DNA of 64,000 bases, taken from assembly GCA_905178155.1 (NCBI GenBank), contig CAJINV010000008.1, forward strand, positions 2,533,762-2,597,761. Reading direction: 5' to 3'. The DNA is from Amoebophrya sp. A120. Taxonomy: Eukaryota > Sar > Dinophyceae > Syndiniales > Amoebophryaceae. Below are positions 22,131-35,800 of this stretch, piece after piece. The first letter of the stretch is position 1. The number at the start of each line of letters is the position of its first letter. The notes beneath the pieces were generated by a model. The model was not told the DNA's origin. It was given only the letters and a program-made list of their open reading frames with translations, and ran no database searches. Both the position numbers and the translations under genes were made by a program.

Positions 22131-22748
22131 CTAAATCAACGAAACCGGTGGAAATAGCTTCAGTACTTTTGCGAAGCCTAAGGACGACGATGCCGCAACT
22201 CGAACTCCTCCAGGCGGGGAACTGCTTGTAGTAGCCCCACCCACGACGAGCCCCCCGCTGCTGGATGCCGCCGCGCTAGGTCTTGCTTGCAATGCAGGCA
22301 CTCCCTGCGGGCTAGTAGTGACGCTCCATCCCAACCCCGTGGGCTTCAACAGCGTTGGTGGTTGCATGTTTTCCGAAGTGGTGATGTGGTCTGTGTTTTC
22401 GATAATTGTAGATAAATTTTCACGTCCTCCGCCTACCAGTTCCGTTCCTGTCCTTGTCGGCGCAGCCTTGGAAGTGCGAGTTGTTCGAGAGGTTAATCTG
22501 ACAGCGTACGCCACATGGAGCAGCCCACACGGGGCACTTTGAAAATAGACTGGTAAGAGTCGGATTCGATGCTGTTCAATGAAGAGTAGAAACGATAAAA
22601 GGGAGCAACAAAAAGCGAATAGACGGCGATTATTTGACCTAGTAAATGTTGAAAGTTCGGTCTTTTTACGCGAAAATAACCTCGAAGTCGAAGAGAAATA
22701 TGCTGGGCTAGCAATAGAACAGGACATCAGCATCATCACAAGAAGCAA
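22131..22748 (-). CDS. Possible small protein, unknown
   Basis: A 205-residue frame with a hydrophobic segment near residues 43-65 and a Ser/Gly/Thr-rich C-terminal half that resembles coding exons of this locus. No family recognised. It may be only a terminal exon; no start signal decides. It lies between the giant gene and PGM3 on the same strand. Confidence 0.4.
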   Translation of the reverse strand: MLLVMMLMSCSIASPAYFSSTSRLFSRKKTELSTFTRSNNRRLFAFCCSLLSFLLFIEQHRIRLLPVYFQSAPCGLLHVAYAVRLTSRTTRTSKAAPTRTGTELVGGGRENLSTIIENTDHITTSENMQPPTLLKPTGLGWSVTTSPQGVPALQARPSAAASSSGGLVVGGATTSSSPPGGVRVAASSSLGFAKVLKLFPPVSLI

Positions 22749-22759
22749 CTACTTTGGCT

Positions 22760-23840
22760 TGCTTTGCATCTTCTGATGCTACTTCATATCACAATCACTC
22801 CTCTCCTCGTTAAAAATATTGTTGTCAAGAGACCGAAGGACACACAACCGTGGTGGGAGCTTCATCACAGAGCACGAGCAAACATCAGTCCTCCAAGTCA
22901 GGACTGTCCTCACGAATGAGCATCTAGTTCGATCCTAACCTGCATGTGCATCTTCCTGCAGGAGTCTTCTTATTTCTATTGATCAACGCGTTCAGTTCTT
23001 TTTTCTCATCGGAAGATGAACAAAAGAAGTAGATCCGGCGCTACGAAGCTTTGGTTCCGAACACCCGAGCCCAACATCACCTGGAGCAGAAAAATTATGT
23101 GCCGCACGATATAAAGCACCCATATCCACAAGTGTTTCGATACAGCAGACCAACCACGCTATTTCAGTATGGATGATATCACATGCCATGATTGTCCATC
23201 AATCATGATTCATTCGACATAATCAACATCATACAAAACATATACACCATTTCTTCTCCGCAAGGTTAGACGATCCGTGAAATCTGAAACTACTCAACTA
23301 CTGACTCTTTAACAACGATAATTTCATTAATTTACGTAAACGCTCGTATTGTTCCTGTCCGTTCTACTTTAAGATTCAGGCTCAGTCTCAGCTCAGATAG
23401 CCATATATGAGTTTCACTTTGCTATGCTACTTCGTGTCCTTTTTCGCATCATGCATGACAGTGTTGAAAATATGCAGTTAGGCGAGGACTTTACTGATTT
23501 TCGTTTACTCTTGCTGTGAGTATGCCAGGCTCAAGAAGAAAAGAGAATCTACATTTTTCACTCGTACAAACTTGAAACGGCTTACCACGGCATTGCACAG
23601 GCTTATTTGTGTCGAATCGACGTACAGTGGTGCCTTGCTGTCTTTCATCATTTTTTATTGAGTCTTTCTGTTAATTCGAGAACACTAGAGACAGAATCAA
23701 AAACAAAATGTAAACTACAATTAGAGGAGCAAGTAAGTTCTACGTGCGAAAGATGAATTGCGATAATAAATAGAGCCTGCAACTGAGATGATCATCATGA
23801 AGTGTGAATAATTAAACAAGTACTAGTTTTCTCCCGCGCC
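22760..23840. other. AT-richer intergenic region
   Basis: About 1.1 kb downstream of the giant gene's stop. No coding frame of substance, no introner ends. It probably holds the giant gene's 3' untranslated region and the next gene's upstream sequence. Confidence 0.5.
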
Positions 23841-23847
23841 CAGCTCG

Positions 23848-26800
23848 TTATTCCAACTTGACCATTCTGGAGATCAGGTACAACCCAACTGCCATACTCA
23901 AATACCCAAACTTCAAGACCGAAGCAGGCGCTAGTCGAACATTGTACACGAAGAACCCCGCATCACAGGCTGCGATGTGCGACGCTACGCACCATCGGTC
24001 ATAGTCAATTTCCAGCCCAAAATTCAGCGAGTTTACCTGAAGAAAAGCCCATGATTTGTTGGGTAGTTGGAGTTCTACGTTTCTAGTTTTCAACTACATC
24101 GATGTCGATCATGGCTCTTGTTTGATATCCAACACCAGAAAGAGCAGGAAAGTAGTAAGTTAGTACCAGCGTCGGCAGGCGCTGACATTTGATGTTGATC
24201 ATTGCGATCGTGTTGAGAAGCGTCAGGCCCAGCGCAATGATGACGAGCACCCACAGGATTGCACAGTAACTGAGGTCGCCCGACCCGGTTTGCGCCTGCA
24301 GGAAGTGGTGTAGGATGCCGAACATCAAGCCAAACCCAGCAGTGGTATAGGCGACCAGGGGCAACTGCACCGCGTACGCGCCCCTGCGGTATCCGAGTGC
24401 TGCACACCTCCCCCTGCGCGGCCCCCAATGATCAAAACGCATGATCATCTACAGCAACTACAATAACGGCTGTGACAATCTCAATCAGAAGGAACCCAAA
24501 CGAATCTAATGCAGCTTGGGCATGACAGATCCACAACACTTTTTGCTGGATTGAAGTAGGTAAGTACTTAAGTCCTGGTGCTTGGTCTTTCGCAACCTGT
24601 CATGCTTGCACAAACAAGGGCCAAAACCAAAAGGCAAAGACGCGACGGTCGGGTTCTTTGCATGACAAATGTGAGGCGACCTCGGGGGAGCTGTGCACTC
24701 TCATATGCGCAGGTGGGCGTTCAAAATGTTGAACTTTTTGATGAGCCCATCCAGCACATCGGAATTCACCAGTTCCAACGCGAAAGCGTCTAGAGAGAGC
24801 GAACAGAAGTCCAACACGATGAGAAAAACAGCGATCAAATTGAGAATACAAACCCAGACCGCATAGGCCAACACCAGGCGCCCTATCACCCGGTCCCGTT
24901 TGGTCGTGTTGTTCTTCGTTGCTGCACCAGGATCTGCTCCCGGCGCATGACTTGCGAACATGTCTGGGTCTGGCTTAGGCTTTCAGTTTGGAAATAACGT
25001 TTGCGACTGATAAATTCATTGCTGTCTGAGCAAAAGCAACGGACTCCAGTATGTAATTGTATCAGTAAGTAGGTGCTTCCCCCACCGAAGAATGACAAAT
25101 GTTTTGAAGTGTGCGCAACTAGCATCAGAGACAGGAATCGCACTGCGATGGTTAGTACTGTGACAGTTACAGTTTCCCTAATTCATACTATTTTTCTGCA
25201 GCCTCCAATCTGCTCTATGCACCACGCATTTGCGCATCATCAGAATTTCCCAAAACAGGTATACTCTCATCCGGACCCAGACATATGTGCCACACTTACG
25301 TCGCGGTCGCTGCGGCTGAAAGAAGCCTACTCGTGCTTGGAGAGAGGTTATTTACAGGAGTGGTCGCTCCTGGTTTTATTCCGTCGTGTTCTTGCGAAGC
25401 TGTCACCATGCTCAGGTAGCCCTCTACCAGTGCCCCACCGGCATCCAATGACGATTGCGTTTTTTCTTCTTCTTCCATTTCGATTTCCCCAACTCCGTTC
25501 CTAACAGCAGTTACAGAGGAATCATAACTCTTCTTCCTCCGTTCTCTCATCAATGCAAGCAGATGTTGAGAGGATCTACTTTTCCGCCCGCTTGATGTTG
25601 ATGTTGCCTTGCTTGTTTTACTGCCCGGATATTTCGGCGCCGGACCACGACCCGACATTGCTGTGCTGGTGGAGGCCGTGTCTGTTCTCAAACTCAATGC
25701 TCGTGGTGGCTGTTGTACTACAGATGGTGCCTCCTCGTGTTCAACTGCGTTGGTATTAATCGACGACAACAGGTTCGCGCTGATGGTGCTATCCGGCCAC
25801 GTGGGAAGCGGTAGGTGACGCTGCTCAAGAAGAACAGCAGCGTCTTCAAGTACACCTGTCCGCTGCAGCTCCTCGCGGCCTTCGACGTCTCCCAACTGCC
25901 TCCTCGAGCCGTATCCTCAGGAAAAACCACGCAATTACCCACGAGCTTCGGTTTGACTTTGAGTGTGAAGTGCAGACGAACAAATTATTAGCATGAACAG
26001 GACGAAAAGCCAGCACTGCACAATGCTATCTGCTAGTTATCCTGTAGGTTGCTGCATTTTTACAGGGACCAAAACACTAAAAGAAATGCCTCTCATGGGG
26101 CATAGGAGGGAGGTACGGTATTGCAAATAGTGTTCATTCAACATGTGCAAATCTGCATGACACCCCTTGTCTGGGTACTACGTTTTTCACCAGGATAATC
26201 CGCCCTCGCTTCGCACTTCCTGCAACACGTCGTAGACCTCGTTCTTGTCTAAAAAGACCGCGCAGGACAGCACCAACGGCAGAAATATCGTAACCAGCAG
26301 CCGCCTCCTGGCTTTCACCGCCCAGCTGACGAAAAACCCGTTTCGTTTTGCGTAGGTAGCCAACGTGTTGAATGTGGGCGAGGAAAAGAAAGTGATGCCT
26401 GGCATATCCTATGTAAAAACGAAGCCCACACCCCGCCAGTAAGATGGGGATTTTGCTGCACAAGCCAACAGTGCGTGGCTGTTGCGCATCACAAGTTTCT
26501 GTTTGAACATAGTGCAGCCGCATGCGAAATTGATAAGCTCATCCTGCTTCCAGCGTGACAGACAAGCTTGAGCTTCCAGATATCATTCCCATATAGAAAA
26601 TGACTCTCATGAGGGTGCGCGTGAGAGACGTTTCACGCATGCAGATTTGCTTCACATCGCTGGGACTGGGGCGTCTTCACTCAAGATACGACAACTGCGA
26701 TAGAAACGCGAGCGCGAAGAGCAGAAACTGCACGATGTCCACAAATATCGCGGAGTACGACAGTCGCACGCCTTCTGCGGGAAAAAACACGTCGTGAAAA

Positions 26801-29800
26801 TGGAGAAAGTAGGTTAAGACAAGAAGCGTGTGCATTGCAAAAATATGTCCGGGTCTGGGTAAACAAGTCGTGAATGTGATGCCATAGAAGTGGTATGCGA
26901 ACGAAGACGTTGAGCAAGCTCCAGCTCCAGGCCGGTACCAGACATGATAAGTGACACAAGAACAACTTCTCTCCGAGCGACGACGTCTAGCTCTAGCGTA
27001 AACCGCATGACATCAAGTCGCACAGCTTTTGTGATAACAAAGAAATAGGAATGGCACTGCAACTGCTACTGCAGCCCCACACGCATGACCGATTTTTCTG
27101 TCACCTGTTAGGAGTCCAGTCTTGCAATCTTCTTTCAAACCCGGACATCATATGACTTCGATTTTTGTGGTTGATAGAACGCGGTAAGGAGCAAAACCAT
27201 GTATGCGAGGGAGAGGAAATGCTGCGCCCTGGTGTACCGCAGCACGCCCTGCAAGTCGTCGCTCGCGGGTTTCAAGGAAAGGAGTTGGAACAGCTTTCTG
27301 AACAGCTTACTGCCACTAAAGCGCAGCTCCGACACCGAGCGTCGCGGTCTGATCGCGTTGAAATTGATACTTCCCGTCAGAACGTTGCTGTAGTTTACAG
27401 CTTCCACATCTTCACTGTTCTGCTCTCGGTCCTCTCGGCCCTGCTGTCCAGCCTTGTTCACATGTGTTTTTAAGCTGATGCTGTTGCTTAAGTTGAACAG
27501 CGTCGTCCCGACGAGCGTGATGCTGTTTCCAAGCAGACGGCTGCTGGTGCTGCGACTCACGATGTTGCTCAAAAATTTTTCCTTCGATGACGACTTGTTC
27601 TGCCCTTCGCGGCGGTCATTTTCGCGTTCCGCGTAGTCCATTGCTGACTCCAAATCCTCGACCGACTCACCGCGTTCGGAAATGTCCGACACGCGGCTCT
27701 TGCTGTGCGTCAACACCTCCGAGCGCTTGCTGCTGTTGGGAACCCGGGCCCCCGGGTTCTTACTGCCGCTCAAATTTACTTCCGTACTGCTGGTCGGCTG
27801 TCGCTGCGGAGTATCGGTCGTGGCATGTTTGGGTGATTTCTGCGTGTTGGACGAGTCGTCTTTGTCCTCCATTTTTCTGTGTCCTCCTGTCCTACTCGAG
27901 GTCCCGTTCGCCTGGCCTCCGGGCTTCTGGTTCAATAGTTCGTAGTTTTGCTCCGTTGCCGTTCTACCTTCCTCTATGTTTTCCAGCGACTGTGCGGTCT
28001 GCGAGAGCTTGTCCTTCGACCCTTTGGGCACAGCGACAGCTCTGCTTTGCCCGGGCGAACCACGGAGAGCTGCACTGGCGGCGGAAAAATCCCTACTCTG
28101 TTGCGTGTGTGAGTGCTGCTGTTGCTGTTGCCCCGCCGACCCTGTGGAATGCATCAACGTGTGGCGCCTGTCACGATTGGTGCTCATCGGGGTGCTTGCA
28201 CTCGATGACCCGGGGGGCGTACCGCTTGGGTGATTGGCACTCGGGTTGTTGTTATTCCGCGGAGAATTCTTGATAGTTGCGCCGGAGGATGTCAGTTTGG
28301 TCTTTCCCTGCAGATGCTCCGCCGCCCCCTTCTGCTCTTGGTGAGCCAGCACGTCAAAGTTGGGGTGCAAAGGACTGATCTGCAGCGACATCTGCCGCCC
28401 CCGCTGGGTCGCGCTCGAGATGGGCGTCACCGGACTGTTTCCATTCAGTAGCTGGTGTTGCCGAGTCGCAGCTGATGGTGATGAAGCAGTAGTTCCATCA
28501 ATCGGCGCGCTATTCTTCTCGGAAACATTTTTCAGCTTTCTGCGCTCGTCGGGAGGGGTGACGCTGCGGGTCAGCGGTCCGGCGTGTAGCGGCGGCACCG
28601 AGCTGCCACGACCGCCCGTTCCAGCATTTATTGTTTTGATAGAACCATTAGCAAGGTCCGCATTCGAACTTGTACCGTTCTCCTTACTGCTGCTGGTGCT
28701 GTTTTCTGGTGCAAGTGCGCCAGCCGTTCCTGTCTTGGCGGTCATGGCAGTGCTAAACAATTTGCCCAAGAAGGACACGCTTGAGGGCGATTTTTTCAGT
28801 ACTGCCTCCGGCGAACTGACTGAGGTACCACCCGTCGAGGTCTCTTTCAGCGACTGCAGACTAGGCACAACCTGGCCAGAAGATACATTTATTTTCAGCT
28901 GCTTTTTCTTCCCCGGGGACAGGTAGGATTCCAGCAGCGTCGTGCCCGCGGCGACCGAAAACCTGCGGTTCTGCGAGCTGCTCGCCGGCACTGTTTTTTG
29001 CCTCTCGTGCTCCTTCGCGTTTTCCAGCACCCCCATCGCCGTCGCGCTCGGTGGGTCACCGCTCGACTCGGCAGGAGGTGCAACAGTAACAGAAGCTCCC
29101 CCGCCTACAACTTGTTCCGGACTGGTATTGTGATGTTGCTTGTTTTCCGCGAACTTGCTTTTCAGCGAAAGCGCCTGCATCTTTGGCTCAATGGCAGGGA
29201 TCGTCGTAACCGTTTCTTGATCCTGGTTCACACTGCCGGGCACCAGATTTGCTGCACTCTGTCCTAGCTGCTCCCTGCTGGAATTTTTCTCAGAGCCATT
29301 CTTAAAATTATCACTGCTTCTGCCACTGCCGGCGTTAGCCTGCTGTGTGCTGAAGTTATTTTTCACTAGTTCGATACTGCTTCCGAGCCGCTCCCGGCCA
29401 TTGGAAGCACGCCGGGGGGAGGTAAACGTGGCTATGGTCGAACCTCCCTGGGCGGCGGGTGGCGGAGAACTACTGCTGACGCTTCCCGGCGAAGCGGCAC
29501 CGCCTTGTGACATCAGGAGTTTCTGCGAGACGCTCTGCAGATTCGTTGGAATTCCGACCGTGTTCACCCGGTCGTGCAAACTACCTGTCGTGCCAATGGG
29601 AGCGTTTGGGTGGAACGCGACCGGATCCGATATCCGCGGAGACAACGCATTATTGTAGTTATTATTCAGACCTGCCTCAAAATTGCTGTCCGACGAACAA
29701 GCTCCAAAGTTGTGAGGCACGTCGGAGATGGTAAAATCGAAACTGTTCCGGAGGGAGTCCACTTCGCCACAAAGGGACGAATGGTCTCGGATTAGTTCAT

Positions 29801-32800
29801 TATCGTTCTCCGGGAGGGAGGCGCCGGGTTCTGCTCGCCGCTCATCATGCACGCTGGTTGTAGTAGTCCCGTTGTTCTTGTTCTGCCCACCTCCGACCTG
29901 CTCCGAATGTTCTTCCGGGATCTCTTCGTTTCTTCCCAGGTCGTGGCTGCCGGCGCAGGAACTGACGGTCGCAATGCCCTCCCCGGCGGCCGTCTGTTCC
30001 CGGCTCAGGACGGAGCCGCTGTGCTGGTACCCCAGCCCGTCGCGCGACGAGCACAAGGAATCCGGGCCTGGCGGCTCGTCGTACGCCCGCTCCTTGCTGC
30101 TGTTTTCGTTGCTGTACGGGCTGCGGCTCAAGCTCGCGTTCCGGCTTCCCACGAGTGCGGAACTCGACGAGGGGGCGGAATGCAGAACCTTCTTTTCCGA
30201 CGTGGAAAACGGACTTCCTGTCACTCCCCTCGGAGCAGTAGGGCCCGGTGCGTTTATGGGGTTCTCAAACGTTACATTCTCAACTGTTACATGATTTGTC
30301 ATGCAAAATGGCCATGGGCCACCACATGATCAAGCTGCTTCGCATGGCAAATTCTCGGAGGGCTAAACAGCGTCTAAATCTGCACCAAATCTGTCATGCA
30401 AGACGCGCAAGCTCCCCCCATGCCTTTTTGCCATTCTTGCATCACAAATTCATGTAACAGTTGAGAATGTAACGTTTGAGAACCCCATAGCGTTAGAAGA
30501 AGAATTATGGTGCCAATTTTTCGAACCGCTCGAGTCCAGGTCCTCAGTTTGCGTAGTCTCGGCTGACAGGGACGACGAGACTGGCCCACCGGGAGCAGCT
30601 CCAGGAGCGGAGGATCCGGCGGTTGCAGGCGCGGCAGCGGCGGTAGCCTCCTTGTTGTAGTTCGGGATCGTATTTATTATTCCCGGCGATGTTGTTGTAG
30701 TCAGACTCCCGGCTGCTCCTCCTGTGGCAGTTTCGCCACCACCAGAACCTGCAAGTGCGCCTCGCTCCCAGGACTTTGGCGGAATAAAGGGCGCAACCAT
30801 GGACCGATTGGACGCAAAGGAATGCTGGCTCTGCATGCTCATGCTCATCATCAGGTCCACGGTGGTTTTCGAGGCACTGGGGCCCGGTGGTACAGCCGGA
30901 TGTGGTGATCCTGATCCTGCAGCTGCAGCCCCAGGAGCAGGCGATATCGACTGAGGTTGATGGTGCTGGCCAGCAGTTGATGTCGGTCCAACGACAAAGT
31001 TGTAACTCGACGAGTCTATGGATCGCTTTTCTAACTTTTCGTGAAAGGAGGTACCGCACTCCGCCGACATCAGGGACGAGTACTCCTCGGAGTCGTAGTC
31101 CGACTGTTTCGCTGCCTGCGGCTGGTGTTGCAGCACTTCTCCGGGCAACGACCTGGGAGGTCCTTGTTGCTCTGCCCTATGATCATTTCCGCCAAAATTC
31201 ACTTCCTCACTACCGTTGTCATTTATCCCCATCGCGTGCGTTCCTTCCTGCAAGATTGCCTTCGACTCCCCAAGAGTTGGTGGACTCTGCACAACATCAA
31301 CGACACCACCAGTAGTACCGGCTCCGGTCGTCCCTGTCCAAGGAAAAAACTGTCGCAGTTTCTTTAGGTTTCACCAACACAAAAACAAATTCGCGAAGCA
31401 AGAAGCAACAAAAACTTTAATGCTTCAAACAGCAAGAGAAAACACGTACAAACAACGCACTTCTTGCGTCTCTACCTCTAGCAAAACTATATAAATCAAA
31501 AAGTGTCCGCATTAAATGTTGAGACTTAGACAATTTGTTCCCGCGATAGTCTCCGATGAAGCGGCATGATGAACAGTTGCACTTTTTTGTGCTACCTCGT
31601 TCGCACCTCTAGTTTCCCCCACTACTTCTTCTACGCCTGTCTTGTCCGGCTGGCCGTTATCACGAAACGCGTGCGCATAGGTGTCCGTACTCGAGTCGGG
31701 CGAAGACTTCAGGAGGATATTATTACTTTCCAGCTCGTTCGCTGAATGCGTCCGCGAGTCGTTAGGACTGCCTCGCGAGGATTGAGGAGGCGACCGGGAA
31801 GAGAGCCGCATGTTGGTCGTGGTGCCCGATCCGGACCGCAAGCTCACCGCCCTCGGTGGCGTGGAAGTTGACTTGCGCCCATCATTCGTTGTATGATCCG
31901 CACGAAGTTGATGATGATCGTCGCCGGCGTTCTTTATTCCATTGGCGTAAAAATATTGGTTCGTCCCGGCTCCGCTGCTGTGCTCTGAGCGGGATTCTTG
32001 CTTGGTAATCGTTCGTTTGCTCAGGCTCACCTGCAGCAGCTCGCGCTCGTTTTCCGACTCAAACTTCGTCGCACGGGGGGAGTGCACCAGACCACCTCCG
32101 TTTTTGTGTGATGTGTTTGTTCCGCCTTCGTTCAGCATCCTGCTTGATGCGTGCTTACCGGTTTTCGTCTTGAAACTCCGCCGACTGCCCCCGTTGCTGC
32201 TCGAAAACGAATATCCTGTGCAAAAGTATCGTACTCGTACAAATGCTAATGCAAGTCTTGCATTACAAATCTTGTTTCCAAGTCAAATCTGCATTACAAA
32301 TTTTATTTCTCTTGCTGAGGAAATTTGTAATGCATTTATACGAGTACGATACTTTTGCAGTTCATAACGAAGTCCGCGGAAACGAGCTGCTGGGCGTTGG
32401 CGAGTGCATCCCAGACGAGCTGTGCTGCTGCTGGTGATAACCCAGCTCGTCCCTTGACTTCTCTCGTGGTACCGATGGCGTGGTCCTTTTTGATCGAGAG
32501 AGGTGGTGGTCCTGCATCTGCGCATCGGAGTGCGAGGGCTGCCGCATCCGGTTGAACGACGAACTGCTGTCCAACTGCATTTGCGACTTTCGCGAGCTGT
32601 TGTTGTTCGGATTCACCACCGTTGTAGCACCGCTCAGCCCCAAACTCTGCGACTCCCGGTGGTTCGTGCCACCGACAGAATATAAAAACTAAAACCTGGT
32701 CAGATGTTACAATCTTCTCAAGCGTTAGCACAAGAGAATCTTCTGGATTTTGTCATCATGCATGAACAGCATCAGTAGCATAAAGAGCCTCTCGCTTTAC

Positions 32801-35800
32801 GTTTGTTAATTTCGCAATACAAATTATTTCGTCGGATTCTCGAAGTCGGTTTTTTACGTTCCTAAACTTCTCATGCGCATTCCTTTGACAGGAGGTGGGA
32901 GCCACCAGCACTCGTTGTGCACTTTCGCATCACAAATCTGCGTTCTTTTTGTTGTACTATCCATGATTTTTTATTGTAAAACCTTAGGCTGCCAACATAC
33001 AGACCGCATGGACATTCTTCCGCGGTCTCCCATGCCCTGCGAGCTCCGCCGCGACGCGGTGCTCGAACGTTTATTGTTGGCCGCCGACCGTCGTCGGTAG
33101 GGCTGCTGTTCCTCCTGCTCCAGGAGGTGGTTCGGGCCAAAACTGGTCGTAATCACGGTCGCGTAGGGGCTCACCCAGGGGATCAGGCCTAGCGCGCGGT
33201 AAAACAAGCCGCACTCGTATATCCTGAGTAAAAACGTACCCACACCAGAGTTGTAATGCAAATCTGCATCCTGAAAATGTTTCTCATGCGGAGCCCCATG
33301 AGAAGCATTTTCTAGTCCTGCTTTGCAATTTGTCATGCTCCAATCAGCATGGTATGCTAGATCTGTGATGCTGCTGAGCTAGCTCAAACAGCACTACACT
33401 ACGAATCCAAATTTGTCATGCAAAACAGCCAAAACTTGTGGATTTGTCTAGCCGATTCCCCATCTTGACTATGGTGTGGGTACGTTTTTACTCAGGATAT
33501 CGTAAAACGGCGTGTCATCCATCATCCAACTTCGCTTGGTATTACAATGAAAAATGACCCCACCCCCGGACTTGGGAGCATTTGTATTGCAAACCTTTCC
33601 AAATGAAACACTAACCCTCTTGCATCTATCAGCATCACAGGTTTCCAGTCGTGAATAGCAAAAATCTGTATTGCAAAAGACCCCAGCAAGAGTGGCGCTT
33701 GTCATGCAAGCGATGCGATACACGCCTAGAGTCTGCATCAGAAAGATCCATACTCCTTTCATGCATGGCAAAAAGTTTAGTTTTCATTTGGAAACTTCAC
33801 ATCACAAATTTTTGCAACTTTCGGGGTGAGGGCTTTTTTCACTGTAATACTTGGCCAGCTGAAACCAGCCAAAGAACCCCACGTACACCTCGTACTCCTG
33901 CTGCTCCATATGCATCTTTGCAAAAACTATCGAACTACCACTAGGTAGACTGCACCACACCAAAAAACTTTGCTCATCAGTTACCCGACTGCACGACCAC
34001 ATCAGTTGTCATGCAGATTCAAGTAAGAAAGCAGCTCTCCTGCCAACATGCGTGACTAACATTTTTCCTCGTTGAGTTGTACGATTTAGTTTCGCAAAGG
34101 ATACTGCAACTGGTGCGGCAGCATGCTGTGCATCTGCGTCAACTGCGAGTCTTTACGCCAATGGTCCGCGGCGCCTTGTGACATGGTAGAAAGCCGGGCA
34201 TTTTGCTGCTGTTGCCCGTTGTTCCCGACCGTATTTTATCCTGCGAAAAACCATCGCGCTCGTGCTATTTGCAATGATAGTGATACATGAAATTATACTC
34301 TGTCTCTCTTGCACATAGACACACAGATAGCTGATAGTTCTACATGTAGAAGTTTCACTGTGATCAACCTCAAAATATCTATCATGCTGTCAGTTTGACT
34401 TTTGGGTTTAGCACGATACTTTTGTTCTGCATATATTCCGTTGCGACATCACGCTGGGCCCCCGCCCGTTTACCGGTCGGGACTGCGTTGGTAGGGTGGA
34501 CGTGAACGACGGAAACTGGCGCAGCAATTTTTGGCTCTTCGTCACCCCGCCATGAAAATCCACCGCGGAGTTAACATTGGAACTCGAAGTTGCGGTTTGG
34601 TGCAGCATTTGTTCTTGCTGCTCTTTAGTACTCGTGCTGTTGAGCAGTCCTTTGGAAGAAACCTCGTTGTCGTTCAACTGTAGGTGCTGGTGGTGCTCCT
34701 GTTGCTGCTGCTGCATCGCAAGTTCCATGGGATCCTTTGTCATGTCCTCCACCACTTGCTGTTGCAGCGCGAAAACATTCACCGTTGACGACCGTCTGTT
34801 GGTAATTGTGTTATTTTTGTAATTCGTTTAATTTATTATATGTCTTCTCCCTACTTAACAAAGTCCTCATTTATCTTTTATTTCAACAAGAAATCCTCCC
34901 AAATGCGCCTGCATTCGCAATCCATTTTCTCCACAGTGAAAGCGAAATAATCTTTCACCCGGTGAAATTCTTGCAACTTACTGCAAAAAAAGCGTCTGTG
35001 CGTGGAGGCTGCGAAAGGTAGACCAGAGGAAGCCCTTTCACCATCACACCCTCGTGTTTCCAATTATCAAAACTTGCTTACCACGACGGCACTATGATAG
35101 TTGCAATATCTTTATTTTTGATTGCGCCGTCGTGCAAAGGTTAACTCGATGACGTCAGCATGGATGCTGGGATCACTACAGTATGCGCGCTGCGAGAAAA
35201 AAAATACTTCAACAAAACCCATAAAAACAGTACTTGTTCAACTCCGCTGCTATAGGCCGTAGAAACCGCCCGAGGCTCTCGCTTTTCATTCCCTTTATCG
35301 AAGAGACCCGGCGGGGAGGTGCGTCGACATTATCGACCGACCGCCGCTTCGCGCCAAACAGCCCCGCTGTGATGTGCTGCCAGGAAGACCGCCGGTCTAG
35401 GACGGAACCTGACGATTTCACTTTCTCGAAATCTGCGGTCTTCGTCCCTTGAGCACTCGTTAGATCAACAGCATGATTCTCGCCAGTTGTAGTTGTTCTT
35501 GAGCTCCGCTTGTTTATTCCCCCGCTCGTGCAGCTTGTCCGCGCGTGCTTGGTCTTATGCACGCTCTGCCGGGCCGGCGCGTTCACACTCACCTATCAAA
35601 CGTAAAAGTGTCTGGGTCTGGAAGAGTCATGCTGTTTCTGCATGACACAGAAGGTCTGGCATGGAAGCTCTAGCATCACAGGTTTCGAGAAGCTTCCGCA
35701 ATGCCGAACCTGCATGACAAATCCCCCATTTTGGTGACAGAGAGTGAGCAGCTTTTGCTACCTATGCATGAGAGATTTTTGTGTGTTCTGATATTCGCAT

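Noticed and set aside
33850-33925. Gene start at the Met preceding EQQEYEVYVG
   Set aside because: The Met is created by introner sequence. Removing 33909-34103 joins the segment in frame to the upstream exon.
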